64,000 nt of DNA. Origin: an uncultured Pirellulaceae bacterium (GTDB lineage: Bacteria > Planctomycetota > Planctomycetia > Pirellulales > Pirellulaceae). A program made the position numbers and the translations under genes. Of the stretch, positions 45,796 to 54,840 are shown in pieces. Each line of letters begins with the position of its first letter. Positions within the stretch are counted from its first letter, which is position 1. The notes beneath the pieces are model-generated. The model saw only the letters and a program-made list of their open reading frames with translations, had not been told where the DNA came from and did not search any database. Where the stretch lies: NCBI GenBank assembly GCA_937929805.1, contig CALFUT010000022.1, positions 1 to 64,000 on the forward strand. Reading direction: 5' to 3'.

Positions 45796-47705
45796 TTTGA
45801 CCTCGGCAATCGGATCGTAAACGTGCTACCGACATCCGGCTTACTTTTGACCGAAACGGTTCCGCCATGTGCTTCGATGATTGAACGAACAATACTCAAA
45901 CCCAGCCCACATCCACCATGAGTCCGCGCGACCCGTTGATCGACTTGATAGAAGCGTTCAAAGACTCGGTTGAGCTCGCGAGGCGCCAAACCAATGCCGT
46001 CGTCGCAAACGGATATTTCCACCCATCCATTTTTGACACCGACCGACAGGTTTATCTTTTTTTCGTCGCCTCCGTACTTCCACGCATTTTCCAACAAGTT
46101 CACGATCGCCGTGACCATGGAGTCCGAGTCGCACGAGACGTTGGCAACTTCTTGGACATCGACGCTCAAGCATTTGCTTGCTTCGGGGCAGTGGTCACGG
46201 AAGACGCCGACCGCTTTTTCGATCAATGTGCCCACATCAACAACCGAAACATCGTATGACTTTCGCCCTTGTTCCATGCGTGAGAAAGTCAAAAAGTTGT
46301 CGATCAATCGACTCAAGCGAGTGTTTTCGGCAGAGATCAACTGCAGGTACTCTGTCGTTTGCTGAGCCCTTGCCACGCGGGCTTCCTGATCGTCATTTTC
46401 CAACAGCGTATCGACCAGCAAACGAATGGAAGCCAGCGGGGTTTTCAACTCGTGCGACACCGTCGCAACCAGATCGTTTTTCAGCTGAGCGACTTTCATT
46501 CGACGACGCAACGCCGCAAGCAGAAGCCACGCCAGTACACAGGTTGCTGCCACGGTCAACGCGGCGATCCAAACGTAAACCGCGTTCTGTTGCTTTGAAG
46601 ACTCGCTGAATGGGTTTCCGTCAGTCACTCGCAAACCCAACTGCCAGTCGCCAATCTTGGGTCCAAGCGAAACATCTACCAAATGGTTCATTGCTTCGCC
46701 CGGTGCCGCAGCCGAGAATGCCACTCCCTCTGGCAACGGCAACTCTTCACACAGATTCAGCAGAGTCTTTCGAACCGTTTCGGTACGATACAAAGCTGCG
46801 AGTTTGCTTTCTTTTGAGTAGTTCTGCCAAACATCGGCAAGCGAGGTTTTCCGAAGCCCAGCAGGTAGCTTGATCGTTCCATCTTTCAATTGCTCAACAA
46901 ACTTGATCGCCAACGACTCGGCATCGTAGGTCGGGAACTTACTGAAATCATCCGTCAACTTTTGATACTGCTTAGTTAAAAAACGACGCTCATGAGAACG
47001 CAGCGGAAACTTCTCATAGTCAACGAGCCGCCGTTTAAGTTGACTCGCAGCGACTTTCCATGTGGGCGTCCAGTTGTCTGCGACCTCGAGCAATCGCAAG
47101 TATGCCGCACACCGATGCGATTCTCCTGCTCCCACCACACGAAAATGAGACACGCTTTGCAGAGTCTCAATCACCGCTCCTTTACGCTCACCCGCCTTGT
47201 CTAAGCATCTGGCCTTTGCAAGGACCGCCGCCAGCGTATGGGTGGGTAATTCGTAGCCTTCGATCACTTGATCGTAAGCCGTTGCCGCTTTGAGATAGTC
47301 GCCTTCAACGAACTCCAGATGGCTGGCCGCTTGCCATTGTGAATCGTCTTTTGATTCAACACGTTCAATCGAGCGATCGATCTCCGGATAAAGAACTCCA
47401 CCCCACTGGTCACAAAGAATCACACTATCAACGGACGTGTTGGCGGCAACGATCTTGGCAAACGACGAAGCCAATCGCTGATCGTCGATTCGACCGGACA
47501 TTTTGACAAACTTTCGATCCCAGCCGTCTTTTACTTTTTCAGCAGCCTGTTCAAGTTGCAGTCGATAGGCTTCAAGCAACCGCTGGTTCGTTGCGGCTCG
47601 TTCATTGCGAACCGCCTCGCGCATCATCCACATGACTCCCGCTGACGGAATTAAAACCGTCAACAGCAGGAGCAAAATGGGCCACGCAAGGCGATCACGT
47701 TTCAT
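45792..47705 (-). CDS. Membrane sensor histidine kinase with large periplasmic domain
   Basis: A 637-residue kinase. The first helix (about 8-28) is followed by about 340 residues predicted to lie outside the membrane with a helical, TPR-like character (SHLEFVEGDYLKAATAYDQV). A second helix (about 375-395) leads to the HisKA domain with His418 in VSHELKTPLASI. The ATPase domain has NLLENAWKYGG, DDGIGLAPREL and GGCGLGLSIV. It phosphorylates the response regulator whose start overlaps its stop. The start MKRDRLAWP gives a clean N-terminal anchor; the upstream extension comes from the repeat region. The ligand is unknown. Confidence 0.93.
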   Translation of the reverse strand: MKRDRLAWPILLLLLTVLIPSAGVMWMMREAVRNERAATNQRLLEAYRLQLEQAAEKVKDGWDRKFVKMSGRIDDQRLASSFAKIVAANTSVDSVILCDQWGGVLYPEIDRSIERVESKDDSQWQAASHLEFVEGDYLKAATAYDQVIEGYELPTHTLAAVLAKARCLDKAGERKGAVIETLQSVSHFRVVGAGESHRCAAYLRLLEVADNWTPTWKVAASQLKRRLVDYEKFPLRSHERRFLTKQYQKLTDDFSKFPTYDAESLAIKFVEQLKDGTIKLPAGLRKTSLADVWQNYSKESKLAALYRTETVRKTLLNLCEELPLPEGVAFSAAAPGEAMNHLVDVSLGPKIGDWQLGLRVTDGNPFSESSKQQNAVYVWIAALTVAATCVLAWLLLAALRRRMKVAQLKNDLVATVSHELKTPLASIRLLVDTLLENDDQEARVARAQQTTEYLQLISAENTRLSRLIDNFLTFSRMEQGRKSYDVSVVDVGTLIEKAVGVFRDHCPEASKCLSVDVQEVANVSCDSDSMVTAIVNLLENAWKYGGDEKKINLSVGVKNGWVEISVCDDGIGLAPRELNRVFERFYQVDQRVARTHGGCGLGLSIVRSIIEAHGGTVSVKSKPDVGSTFTIRLPRSK

Positions 47706-47744
47706 GGTTTTAGAACTCAAGAATTGTTTTGCGGCATTTGGCTG

Positions 47745-47826
47745 GAAGGGCGAGGCTCCGTCCGAGCTTTGCGGCTGAGCAAGCGTTCGCTTAACGCGGC
47801 TCGGGCGGAGCCTCGCCCTCCCGAGC
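47745..47826. repeat. Inverted pair of REP-like palindromes
   Basis: AGGGCGAGGCTCCGTCCGAGC (47747-47767) is answered by its near-exact reverse complement GCTCGGGCGGAGCCTCGCCCT (47799-47819), with 31 bases between. The pair can form a stem of about 21 bp. It lies between the kinase gene and the upstream secreted-protein gene and belongs to the same repeat family as at 10138 and 23737. Confidence 0.85.
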
Positions 47827-47834
47827 AACACAAC

Positions 47835-49262
47835 CTACTTCAGCTCCATGCTATCGATCAGCTTCTGAATCTCAGGAAACTGCTTGTCTTTCTCATCCGC
47901 AGGCATGAGAAATTCCACGTCAAACGCCGTTTTGGGTCCAAACACGATGAATCTTCGTCCGTGCCGGCGAGCCTTGTCACCATCGAACTCGAAGTCCAGC
48001 ACCGCGGCTTTGTGATTAGCAACGTTAAGTGTTTTGATGCCTGACTCTCCCGCAGATACGTTCTTGTAAAACTTTTTGATCTCGCCAATTTTAGATTTCA
48101 ACCAAGCCTGAGGTGAATCGAACTGCTTCTCGTCTGCGTCGATCGGCAAATGAACAACTCGCGATCGCATCGAGTTATCTGGGTCCAGCAGCCACGTGAC
48201 ATCGTCCGAATCGAAACTGTACCAACCGACGGGTAGCGTCAGCGAGAATTTTTCTCCGTCGGTCGTTGTCGATGCTGAACCCGCTTTTCGCACCTCAACC
48301 AAATTCGCTTCAACGCCGCCTCCTTCAAAACGAACAATCTCTCGTTTGTCACCCGTTGAAATCCAGAACGTCTGACCGATGCTCAACTCCAGCCTGAAGC
48401 ACTCGTACTCTCCAGCCGGAACCTTGATGGTTTCAACTTCGGTCACTTTCAATTCGAGTGGAACGAGCGTTTGAGTTAGCGTTGGGACGACGTTGATTGT
48501 TCCCTCATAACCTTTCGCCAAGGGAAGACGGCGGAACACCTGAGCCCCTTGCTCGTTGTCGTACGCTGGAGGATCAAGCTCCAAAGTCTTCACGTCTTCT
48601 TTACCGACCATGGTGATTGCGACCTCGCTACTTGAGAACTCAGCCGACGCCTCACCCAGCAAGTTATGGCGCCAATGACTTTCAATCGGAGCAAACGAAT
48701 CGAAATCCACCAGAACACGGCTCTTTCCCCCAGCGTTGTTCAGAGTCACGGTCTGCCAGTTTTGACATTCCCAGTAGTCCTTTCCATCGACATTCTTCTT
48801 GGCGACTCGAAAAACTTGATACCCGGCTGCCATTCCGCCGGGTAACTTCATGTGCATGTGCAGTTCATCACCGTCCCCCCACGGGATGGGAAGCAACTGA
48901 TTGAGCGTTGCCAATTGCTCTGCGGTTCGTTTGACCCAAGCTTTGGAAGCCCGGTGGTTTTCAGCAACTAATTGAAATGCCTCGACCGCCATTTTTGTTT
49001 TTCCTTGGCGGGCAAGGCAGGCACCGATGCGATACTGAGCCTCCGCCGCCGCATCGATGGCTGGCTCGCTAGCCGACAACACCTGCTGATAACCATCGAT
49101 CGCTTTATCGAGATCACCGACGGTTTCTTCAATGTAGATTGCCTTCTCCAACAGCTCGGCTGGAGAATCGGCGAAAACTGACGAAGTCGACCCGACAGCA
49201 AACATGATCGTGCTAACGGCTGTCAGCAATAAACTTCTCGAAACGATACTCTCACATGACAT
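47835..49262 (-). CDS. Secreted protein with TPR-like N-terminus, unknown function
   Basis: A 475-residue exported protein. The start MSCESIVSRSLLLTAVSTIM follows GAGGAG and gives a signal peptide ending VFADS. Residues about 30-130 are tetratricopeptide-like (IDGYQQVLSASEPAIDAAAEAQYRIGACLARQGKTKMAVEAF). The rest is a beta-rich module with DELHMHMKLPGGMAAGYQVF, a GEYECFRLELSIGQTFWIST strand seen in DUF3108-like lipocalin-type folds, and a C-terminal globular part. It may sense or process an envelope compound for the kinase-regulator pair downstream, but only position suggests this. Confidence 0.75.
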   Translation of the reverse strand: MSCESIVSRSLLLTAVSTIMFAVGSTSSVFADSPAELLEKAIYIEETVGDLDKAIDGYQQVLSASEPAIDAAAEAQYRIGACLARQGKTKMAVEAFQLVAENHRASKAWVKRTAEQLATLNQLLPIPWGDGDELHMHMKLPGGMAAGYQVFRVAKKNVDGKDYWECQNWQTVTLNNAGGKSRVLVDFDSFAPIESHWRHNLLGEASAEFSSSEVAITMVGKEDVKTLELDPPAYDNEQGAQVFRRLPLAKGYEGTINVVPTLTQTLVPLELKVTEVETIKVPAGEYECFRLELSIGQTFWISTGDKREIVRFEGGGVEANLVEVRKAGSASTTTDGEKFSLTLPVGWYSFDSDDVTWLLDPDNSMRSRVVHLPIDADEKQFDSPQAWLKSKIGEIKKFYKNVSAGESGIKTLNVANHKAAVLDFEFDGDKARRHGRRFIVFGPKTAFDVEFLMPADEKDKQFPEIQKLIDSMELK

Positions 49263-49778
49263 GGCTAGACTCCTCAGATTCAGGTTGTTGCGACTCAAAC
49301 GGCTACCGCCCACAAAGTGTCCCGGCTGCCCAACGCGAGGTATCTTCGTCCATGAATGTTACGGCTTTGTTACCCGTGTGTTTCGAGCACGTCTTTTTTA
49401 AAATGATTCTTCACAGAATTTAGTTGCAAAGGAATCCCGCCGACCCCATCCGGGGTGGATGAGAATCGTCGTCTGTCGTCTCGGGGTTTCCACCCCGAGC
49501 TATCGACGCTGGCCCCGTCCGGGGCAGGTGCCTCGCCCCGGATGGGGCCGACGCATGTAGCTCAGAGCGGAAGCCCTGAGAGAAATGTAAGGCGAGACCG
49601 GCCACCCCGGATGGGGTCGACGCAATACTTGGAACAGACCCCGCAATGCCACTAAATTCGGTGAAGAACCTTTAAAATTGGACCGCACGTTGAAATGCGC
49701 ACACGAATTCGCGTGAGATCTGATATCTCGGCGAATATTGCCGTTCCTGAAAAGAAATATCAGGCTGAGAAACAAAGT
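49263..49778. other. Intergenic region with planctomycete-type GC palindromes
   Basis: About 515 bases with no gene. The central 190 bases are a dispersed-repeat cluster (next entry). The left part should contain the promoter of the secreted TPR-like gene. Confidence 0.45.
49437..49625. repeat. CCCCATCCGGGG palindromic repeat cluster
   Basis: Two composite units face each other. The left one reads CGACCCCATCCGGGGTGG, then TCGGGGTTTCCACCCCGAGC and GGCCCCGTCCGGGGC. The right one has GCCCCGGATGGGGCCGACGC, GTAGCTCAGAGCGGAAGCCC and CCACCCCGGATGGGGTCGAC. Each element is itself palindromic. The family resembles dispersed repeats I remember from Rhodopirellula-type genomes. It differs in sequence from the GGGCGAGGCTCC palindromes. 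Confidence 0.85.
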
Positions 49779-51143
49779 CTATTCCTGACCCTCCGCGTTT
49801 TCCCACTCGCAAATGTAGCGTGCACGGACAGTGGCCCTAGTATCCGTCCACTTCCATCCTCGTCCTCGGCGCATGGCGGCATGATGCTCAGTCTGATTTT
49901 CATTGTTCGGCTGACCTCCATCCCAATTCTTGTACGGCAAAGGTTGACCCAACGAATTGCGCCATTCTGATTCGGTTTCCTCGTCTGATCCGTCGATCCA
50001 GATCATATCTCGCTTCGACCCGGTTGCATTTGCCAGTTTCTCGAGAAACGCCTGCTCATCTGCATCGTCCACTCGAACCAGATGCCCACCGAGTTGTTTG
50101 CAAACACGATGAGCGACATGCCAGGTCGCTGATTCGCTTATCACCAGGTATTTGTTTTTTCGAAAAGTCACGGCCTTCTCCGGGACGTCCACTTTCGCAC
50201 GTTGCCCGCCTTCCCATTCGCAAATGAAGCGACGGCGTTTGGACGAGACATCATCATTCCATTTGCCGCCCAAATCACGGCGCATGTTTGCGTAGTGCTG
50301 AAGATTGTCACCATTGTTAGGCTGCCCCGAATCCCAATTCGCGTACGACAGGGGCTCGCCCAATGAATTGTGCCACTGTGATTCCGCTTCCTCGTCCGAT
50401 GCATCAATCCAAAACGAGTCGTACTTTGAGTCAACGCTTGTCAACAGCTTCACCAAAAACGCCTGCTCATCCGCATCACCCACACGCACCAAATGACCGC
50501 CGTGTTGCCTGCAAATTCGCACCGCATGATGCCAAGTGACGTGTTCGGGAAAGACCAGGTATTTGTTTTTCCGAAATGTCTTGGCTTTCGCGATGTTAAT
50601 TTTGCTCGACCGCCCTTGAATGTTTCCGACAGGAATGTCCATGGCCCCATCGCGCCCAGATGTGTCACGTCGACGAGGAACGCGGGGCCGCTTTCTGCCC
50701 GGCTCTGGCTGTTCCTCATTCTCTGCATTGTCAGTGCCCGCTGACTTCCCCGCATCGGTCGAGTCGTCATCGCTGCCAACCTCTTCATTTTCTTGGGCGC
50801 CTGCTTTCTCCAACAGCGATCTTGCATCAAGCAGATTCTGGACTTCCGCGTAGTCTTTGTCCTTCGTCGCGGTGCGCAGAGCAATGTCGAATTGTCCCAG
50901 CAGATCGTTTCGCAGCCGGTCTTTTTCCTTCTGCGAATCAGTCTCCAACTTTTTCAACGCCTTGCGGTATCGAGCCACTTCCGCAATCGCCTTTTTCGAG
51001 GTCAGTTTTTCAAAGGCCGAATCCAATTCTGAATTCGATTCTCTAGCTGGAAGATTGGCCATTTGAGCTTGAGCCAACAGCGACTGGCACGAACCAAGTG
51101 CGATCAACACGACAGTGATTCTGCAAATGAGCGGACGAATCAT
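49779..51143 (-). CDS. Secreted protein with two C-type lectin domains
   Basis: A 454-residue exported protein. A signal peptide (MIRPLICRITVVLIALGSCQ, ending LLAQ) is followed by a helical coiled-coil segment (about 40-125), an acidic/Pro-rich linker, and two C-type lectin-like domains (about 210-325 and 335-450). Each has the loop motif GQPNN (QPN, a variant of the sugar-binding EPN/QPD) and the closing RFICEWE or RYICEWE. The first keeps the calcium-site WND (GKWNDDV); in the second it is WTD. Such proteins are expanded in planctomycetes and may bind polysaccharides. The start is set at the signal peptide; the longer frame overlaps the next gene's region. Confidence 0.88.
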   Translation of the reverse strand: MIRPLICRITVVLIALGSCQSLLAQAQMANLPARESNSELDSAFEKLTSKKAIAEVARYRKALKKLETDSQKEKDRLRNDLLGQFDIALRTATKDKDYAEVQNLLDARSLLEKAGAQENEEVGSDDDSTDAGKSAGTDNAENEEQPEPGRKRPRVPRRRDTSGRDGAMDIPVGNIQGRSSKINIAKAKTFRKNKYLVFPEHVTWHHAVRICRQHGGHLVRVGDADEQAFLVKLLTSVDSKYDSFWIDASDEEAESQWHNSLGEPLSYANWDSGQPNNGDNLQHYANMRRDLGGKWNDDVSSKRRRFICEWEGGQRAKVDVPEKAVTFRKNKYLVISESATWHVAHRVCKQLGGHLVRVDDADEQAFLEKLANATGSKRDMIWIDGSDEETESEWRNSLGQPLPYKNWDGGQPNNENQTEHHAAMRRGRGWKWTDTRATVRARYICEWENAEGQE

Positions 51144-51308
51144 TCCATTTTCCTTGAAAGTAAAAAGTCGAATGCGGTTAGCGGCTGCGGCGATTGTAAT
51201 CGTTTCCAAACCCAAGGTCACGTGAATTCGTATGGCTGGAGTATTTTGGTTCTCGCCAGTAACATGTTGACCATAGCTTCCTTCCACCTACCACTCACGG
51301 AGCAACCC

Positions 51309-52970
51309 ATGTTGGGCATGCTGGATTGGGCGATTATCGCCCTGTACTTTCTAATCTTGCTGGGCATCGTTTACTGGACGTCGCGACGAAACGAGTCGAC
51401 CGACGATTACTTTCTGGCGGGGCGAAACGTTGGCTGGTTCGCGATTGGAGCGTCGTTGTTCGCCTCCAACATCGGATCCGAGCACATCGTGGGACTCGCC
51501 GGGGCAGGGGCCAGCACCGGCATGGCGATGGCTCACTGGGAACTGCACGCTTGGGTCATGATCATGCTCGGCTGGGTCTTCGTGCCGTTCTACTACAAAT
51601 CAGGCGTGTCGACGATGCCAGAATTTCTGGAGCGACGATTCGGATCAACGACTCGCTGGATTCTATCTTTGGTTTCGCTGGCGGCCTACGTGCTGACGAA
51701 AGTTTCGGTCACCGTTTATGCAGGGGCGATCGTCTTCAAGACCCTGTTGCCCGACACATTTGGCACGCCCGAGAACGCGTTTTGGATCGGCGCTTTCGCG
51801 ACAGTGATCCTAACAGGTCTTTACACCGTATTCGGTGGACTGCGAGCGGTTTTGTACACCGACAGTGCTCAAGCCGTGGTGTTGTTAATTGGATCGGCCA
51901 TGATCACGTGGATTGGCCTAGACAAATTGGGCGGCTGGTCCGAGCTACAGTCTTTCGCCGCCAACGATATTGCCAAGTACGCGCTTTGGCGACCGTTGGA
52001 TGACCCCGGGTTTCCGTGGTTGGGAATTCTAATGGCGTCGCCCATCATCGGCATCTGGTATTGGTGTACCGATCAATACATCGTGCAACGTACCCTTGCC
52101 GCACGGAACCTGCAAACCGCTCGGCGAGGAACAATCTGGGGCGGGTTCTTGAAGATTTGGCCGGTAATGATTTTTCTGGTACCCGGCCTGATCGGAGCCG
52201 CGTTGCACGAGAGAGGTGTCATTCAGATTCCACTCAATGGCAGCGGCACCATCGACGGCGACCAAGTATTCGCCACCATGGTCGTTGAAATGTTACCGCT
52301 TGGATTGCGAGGCCTCGTGATCGGTGGCATGCTGGCGGCGCTAATGAGTTCGCTTTCTTCGCTGTTCAACAGTAGCGCGTCACTTTTTACACTGGACGTT
52401 TATAAAAAGATCAAACCACAGGCTTCCGAGCAACAGTTGGTTTTTGTTGGACGCATGGCAACCCTGACCATTGTGGTGCTGGGCATGTTGTGGATTCCGA
52501 TCATGGCCAGATTGGCTGGCAACGAGGGCGTCTACAAGTACTTGCAGAGCGTGCAAGGCTATCTTGCGCCGCCGATCACCGCAGTTTTTCTGCTAGGGCT
52601 GTTTTACAAACGAACCAACAGCGCAGGAGCGATTGCTGGCCTGGTGATCGGTTTCATCTTGGGCATGGGCAAGCTGACAATCGAAACGTTTTATGGCGGC
52701 GATCAAACAGAGCCATCGGTTCTCTCATTTATCGGCAGCATCAATTTCACTTACATGTCGGGCATTTTGTTTGCGATCGTCGTGGTGTTGGTGCTGGCGG
52801 TTTCTCATCTGACATCGCCGCCCGATGAAGAACAAATTCGCGGCCTGACCTATGCGTCGATCGACCACGCGGACGTCCGCCGCAGCTGGAACACGTTCGA
52901 CTTGATCGCAACACTGATTGTTTTGGGGCTGACGTTTGGGTTTTACGTGTACTTTAGCTTCTGGATTTGA
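51309..52970 (+). CDS. Sodium/solute symporter (SSS family, SGLT-like)
   Basis: A 553-residue transporter with about 14 helices. The SSS hallmarks are DDYFLAGRNVGWFAIGASLF ASNIGSEH near the N-terminus, YVLTKVSVTVYAGA, the GGLRAVLYTDSAQAVVLLIG signature, and the QRTLAARNLQTARRG cytoplasmic loop shared with sugar (SGLT) and myo-inositol symporters. CGGAG lies seven bases before the chosen ATG; other in-frame starts upstream overlap the lectin gene's promoter. The substrate is probably a sugar, given the SGLT-like loop. It is divergent from the lectin gene. Confidence 0.93.
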   Translation: MLGMLDWAIIALYFLILLGIVYWTSRRNESTDDYFLAGRNVGWFAIGASLFASNIGSEHIVGLAGAGASTGMAMAHWELHAWVMIMLGWVFVPFYYKSGVSTMPEFLERRFGSTTRWILSLVSLAAYVLTKVSVTVYAGAIVFKTLLPDTFGTPENAFWIGAFATVILTGLYTVFGGLRAVLYTDSAQAVVLLIGSAMITWIGLDKLGGWSELQSFAANDIAKYALWRPLDDPGFPWLGILMASPIIGIWYWCTDQYIVQRTLAARNLQTARRGTIWGGFLKIWPVMIFLVPGLIGAALHERGVIQIPLNGSGTIDGDQVFATMVVEMLPLGLRGLVIGGMLAALMSSLSSLFNSSASLFTLDVYKKIKPQASEQQLVFVGRMATLTIVVLGMLWIPIMARLAGNEGVYKYLQSVQGYLAPPITAVFLLGLFYKRTNSAGAIAGLVIGFILGMGKLTIETFYGGDQTEPSVLSFIGSINFTYMSGILFAIVVVLVLAVSHLTSPPDEEQIRGLTYASIDHADVRRSWNTFDLIATLIVLGLTFGFYVYFSFWI

Positions 52971-53320
52971 GACACCTAGAGCCATAGGAAACACTGAACA
53001 CTTGAAGACTTCTCGGCTCACGGCCGACGAATTGCACCAACATTAATTGCACCAACATTACTACGCGTGGACCTGTCATCACACCAATAGCTACGAAGTG
53101 GCAGGCCGTAAGTTTTGATTCGATCGCCGCGCGGTCAAGGCAAAGGTTGATGAACCGATGCTTGAGCGGCTAAGATTATCAAGGCACGACCGATCGGCAG
53201 TAGCCTTCTGCCGCCGGTTGACTCGTTCAACAAAACCTTGAACACCATAAAATGGGGAACGCGCTTTCTGAAGAAGTGGGAGAGTCCTCAAAAGCCTATC
53301 CGCCCACGAAGGAAATGATC
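52971..53320. other. Intergenic region before the ABM-domain gene
   Basis: About 350 bases without a supported gene. A short direct repeat AATTGCACCAACATTA occurs twice in a row (about 53031-53060). Promoter elements for the next gene should lie here; none is unambiguous. Confidence 0.4.
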
Positions 53321-53608
53321 ATGCCGCTTACGATTGTCGCTCATATTACCGCTGCCGAGGGCAAGGAAGACTTTGTCTTTACCGAACTGAAGAATCTGGT
53401 TGCGCCGACATTGGCCGAAGCAGGTTGCATTCAGTACGACCTGCATCGCGACAACGACAACCCGGCTCATTTCATGTTCTATGAAAACTGGGAAACGCGA
53501 GAACTGTGGCAGGACCATATCAACTCGGCCCATATCGCGGCTTACGTGCAAGCGACCGAGGGAGCGGTCACGGATAAAGCCATCTACGAAATGACTCAAG
53601 TCGATTGA
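53321..53608 (+). CDS. Antibiotic biosynthesis monooxygenase (ABM)-domain protein
   Basis: A 95-residue protein of the dimeric alpha/beta ABM (YgiN/LsrG-like) family: MPLTIVAHITAAEGKEDFVF, then AGCIQYDLHRDNDNPAHFMF and YENWETRELWQDHINSAHI. The pattern of strand, 'Y.lh.....p..f...E.W' and final helix is diagnostic. Members act as cofactor-free monooxygenases, quinol monooxygenases or stress-related isomerases. The ATG at 53321 follows AAGGAAATG; ATGs at 53315 and 53252 are in frame but the family similarity begins at MPLTIV. It is a single gene. Confidence 0.92.
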   Translation: MPLTIVAHITAAEGKEDFVFTELKNLVAPTLAEAGCIQYDLHRDNDNPAHFMFYENWETRELWQDHINSAHIAAYVQATEGAVTDKAIYEMTQVD

Positions 53609-53700
53609 TGGCCGTCCAGCAAGCAACCGCTACCTCGTGACCGGGTAGAATGGCTAAATCGATCACCGTTTCGATGCGAAAGGCGACTTGGGCGATCAGA

Positions 53701-54630
53701 CTACGGCTCGAACGGCAACGGTGCCCCAGCAGTCGGCACTGCCGATGGCTCTACCTCCTGTGATGGATCTTCCGCATCTGTCGGTGCCTCTGCAGCAACT
53801 CCTTCGCCTTCGTCTTCTCTTAAGCGAATGTGAATCGCGTCTTCAATCACTTCAATGGACTCGATGCGTCGTAGCACCTTGGCGGTTTCCGGATCGTCGT
53901 AGACTTGCTTCGCAAAATTCTGTTCCTTCATCGGTTGGATAAACGCTTCGGGCAGTGGCTCGCCTTTGACCGTTGCGTCCACCAGTTTAACAACCAAGAC
54001 ACCGTTCTCCATCGACACCTCAAGCTCCGCATCTGCGTTGAAGTAGCGACCTTTTCCGCCGGGAAACTCGTCTAGTGGAACGCTGACTTCACCTCGAACA
54101 TTGCCGTCCTCAAGCACGACATGAACCATTCCTCGAAGCGACTCGTTTGAGTGAATCAAAGCGTTGATTTCGTCGGCCGTGAGAACCAGCTCCATGGGAG
54201 CCTCCGCGAGCTCAGCTCCCTCTTCACCTGCCAGCTCCGCATCGTCATCAGCCAGTTCGGCATCCGGCTTGCCGGGAGCGATCCGCTTTGAGAAAGACTC
54301 GATTCGCTCCTGCAAACGCTGCAGCTCTTCCTCTTCCATTTCGACGGCGGGGATGTCCGCTGGTTCGACATCGGTGTATTTTTCAACTTGTTTTGCAAGA
54401 AACCAATATCCACCGAAGCCCAAGCCGGCCATCAGCAGCAGACTGCCGATTAGTATCCCGGCACAACCATAGCCCCAGCACCCGCAACCCTTCTTCTCTG
54501 ATTGGTGAGAATTCCCCGCCGGTGCGTACGGAGAATCTGTGCCAACGGGCAATGCCTCAAGCACGGTTGAACTGCTTGATTCTTTGGTGAGCGATTCGCC
54601 GAACCGTTCCGTTTGAATGTCATCCGCCAT
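53701..54630 (-). CDS. Membrane-anchored protein, unknown function
   Basis: A 309-residue protein. A cytoplasmic N-terminus of about 45 residues ends in KKGCGCWGYGCAG (three closely spaced Cys), followed by one transmembrane helix (about 55-80). An acidic Glu/Asp/Ala-rich coiled-coil segment (about 95-145) comes next, then a beta-rich domain (about 150-270: MELVLTADEINALIHSNESL, GNVRGEVSVPLDEFPGGKGR, DAELEVSMENGVLVVKLVDA). The tail is Pro/Glu-rich. No family is recognised, though the beta domain recalls small envelope proteins of planctomycetes. It stands alone between the ABM gene and the end of the suf operon. Confidence 0.7.
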   Translation of the reverse strand: MADDIQTERFGESLTKESSSSTVLEALPVGTDSPYAPAGNSHQSEKKGCGCWGYGCAGILIGSLLLMAGLGFGGYWFLAKQVEKYTDVEPADIPAVEMEEEELQRLQERIESFSKRIAPGKPDAELADDDAELAGEEGAELAEAPMELVLTADEINALIHSNESLRGMVHVVLEDGNVRGEVSVPLDEFPGGKGRYFNADAELEVSMENGVLVVKLVDATVKGEPLPEAFIQPMKEQNFAKQVYDDPETAKVLRRIESIEVIEDAIHIRLREDEGEGVAAEAPTDAEDPSQEVEPSAVPTAGAPLPFEP

Positions 54631-54840
54631 GATTGATTTCCGTTAGAGTGCTGACTCACTGAGACGCCGATTGAAGAAACAAGAACTTAGGATCGCACAA
54701 CCGTTTCGGGCGGCGCCTCGTCGTTCCGAACAATCGGCTCAATACATTTCCGTTCGTTCACTGACTGCCCAATCTTACCGAATTGGTAGCCTCTTTGGCG
54801 AGGTTATCTTTGCTAACGAACAATACTCCCGCAAGCCACT

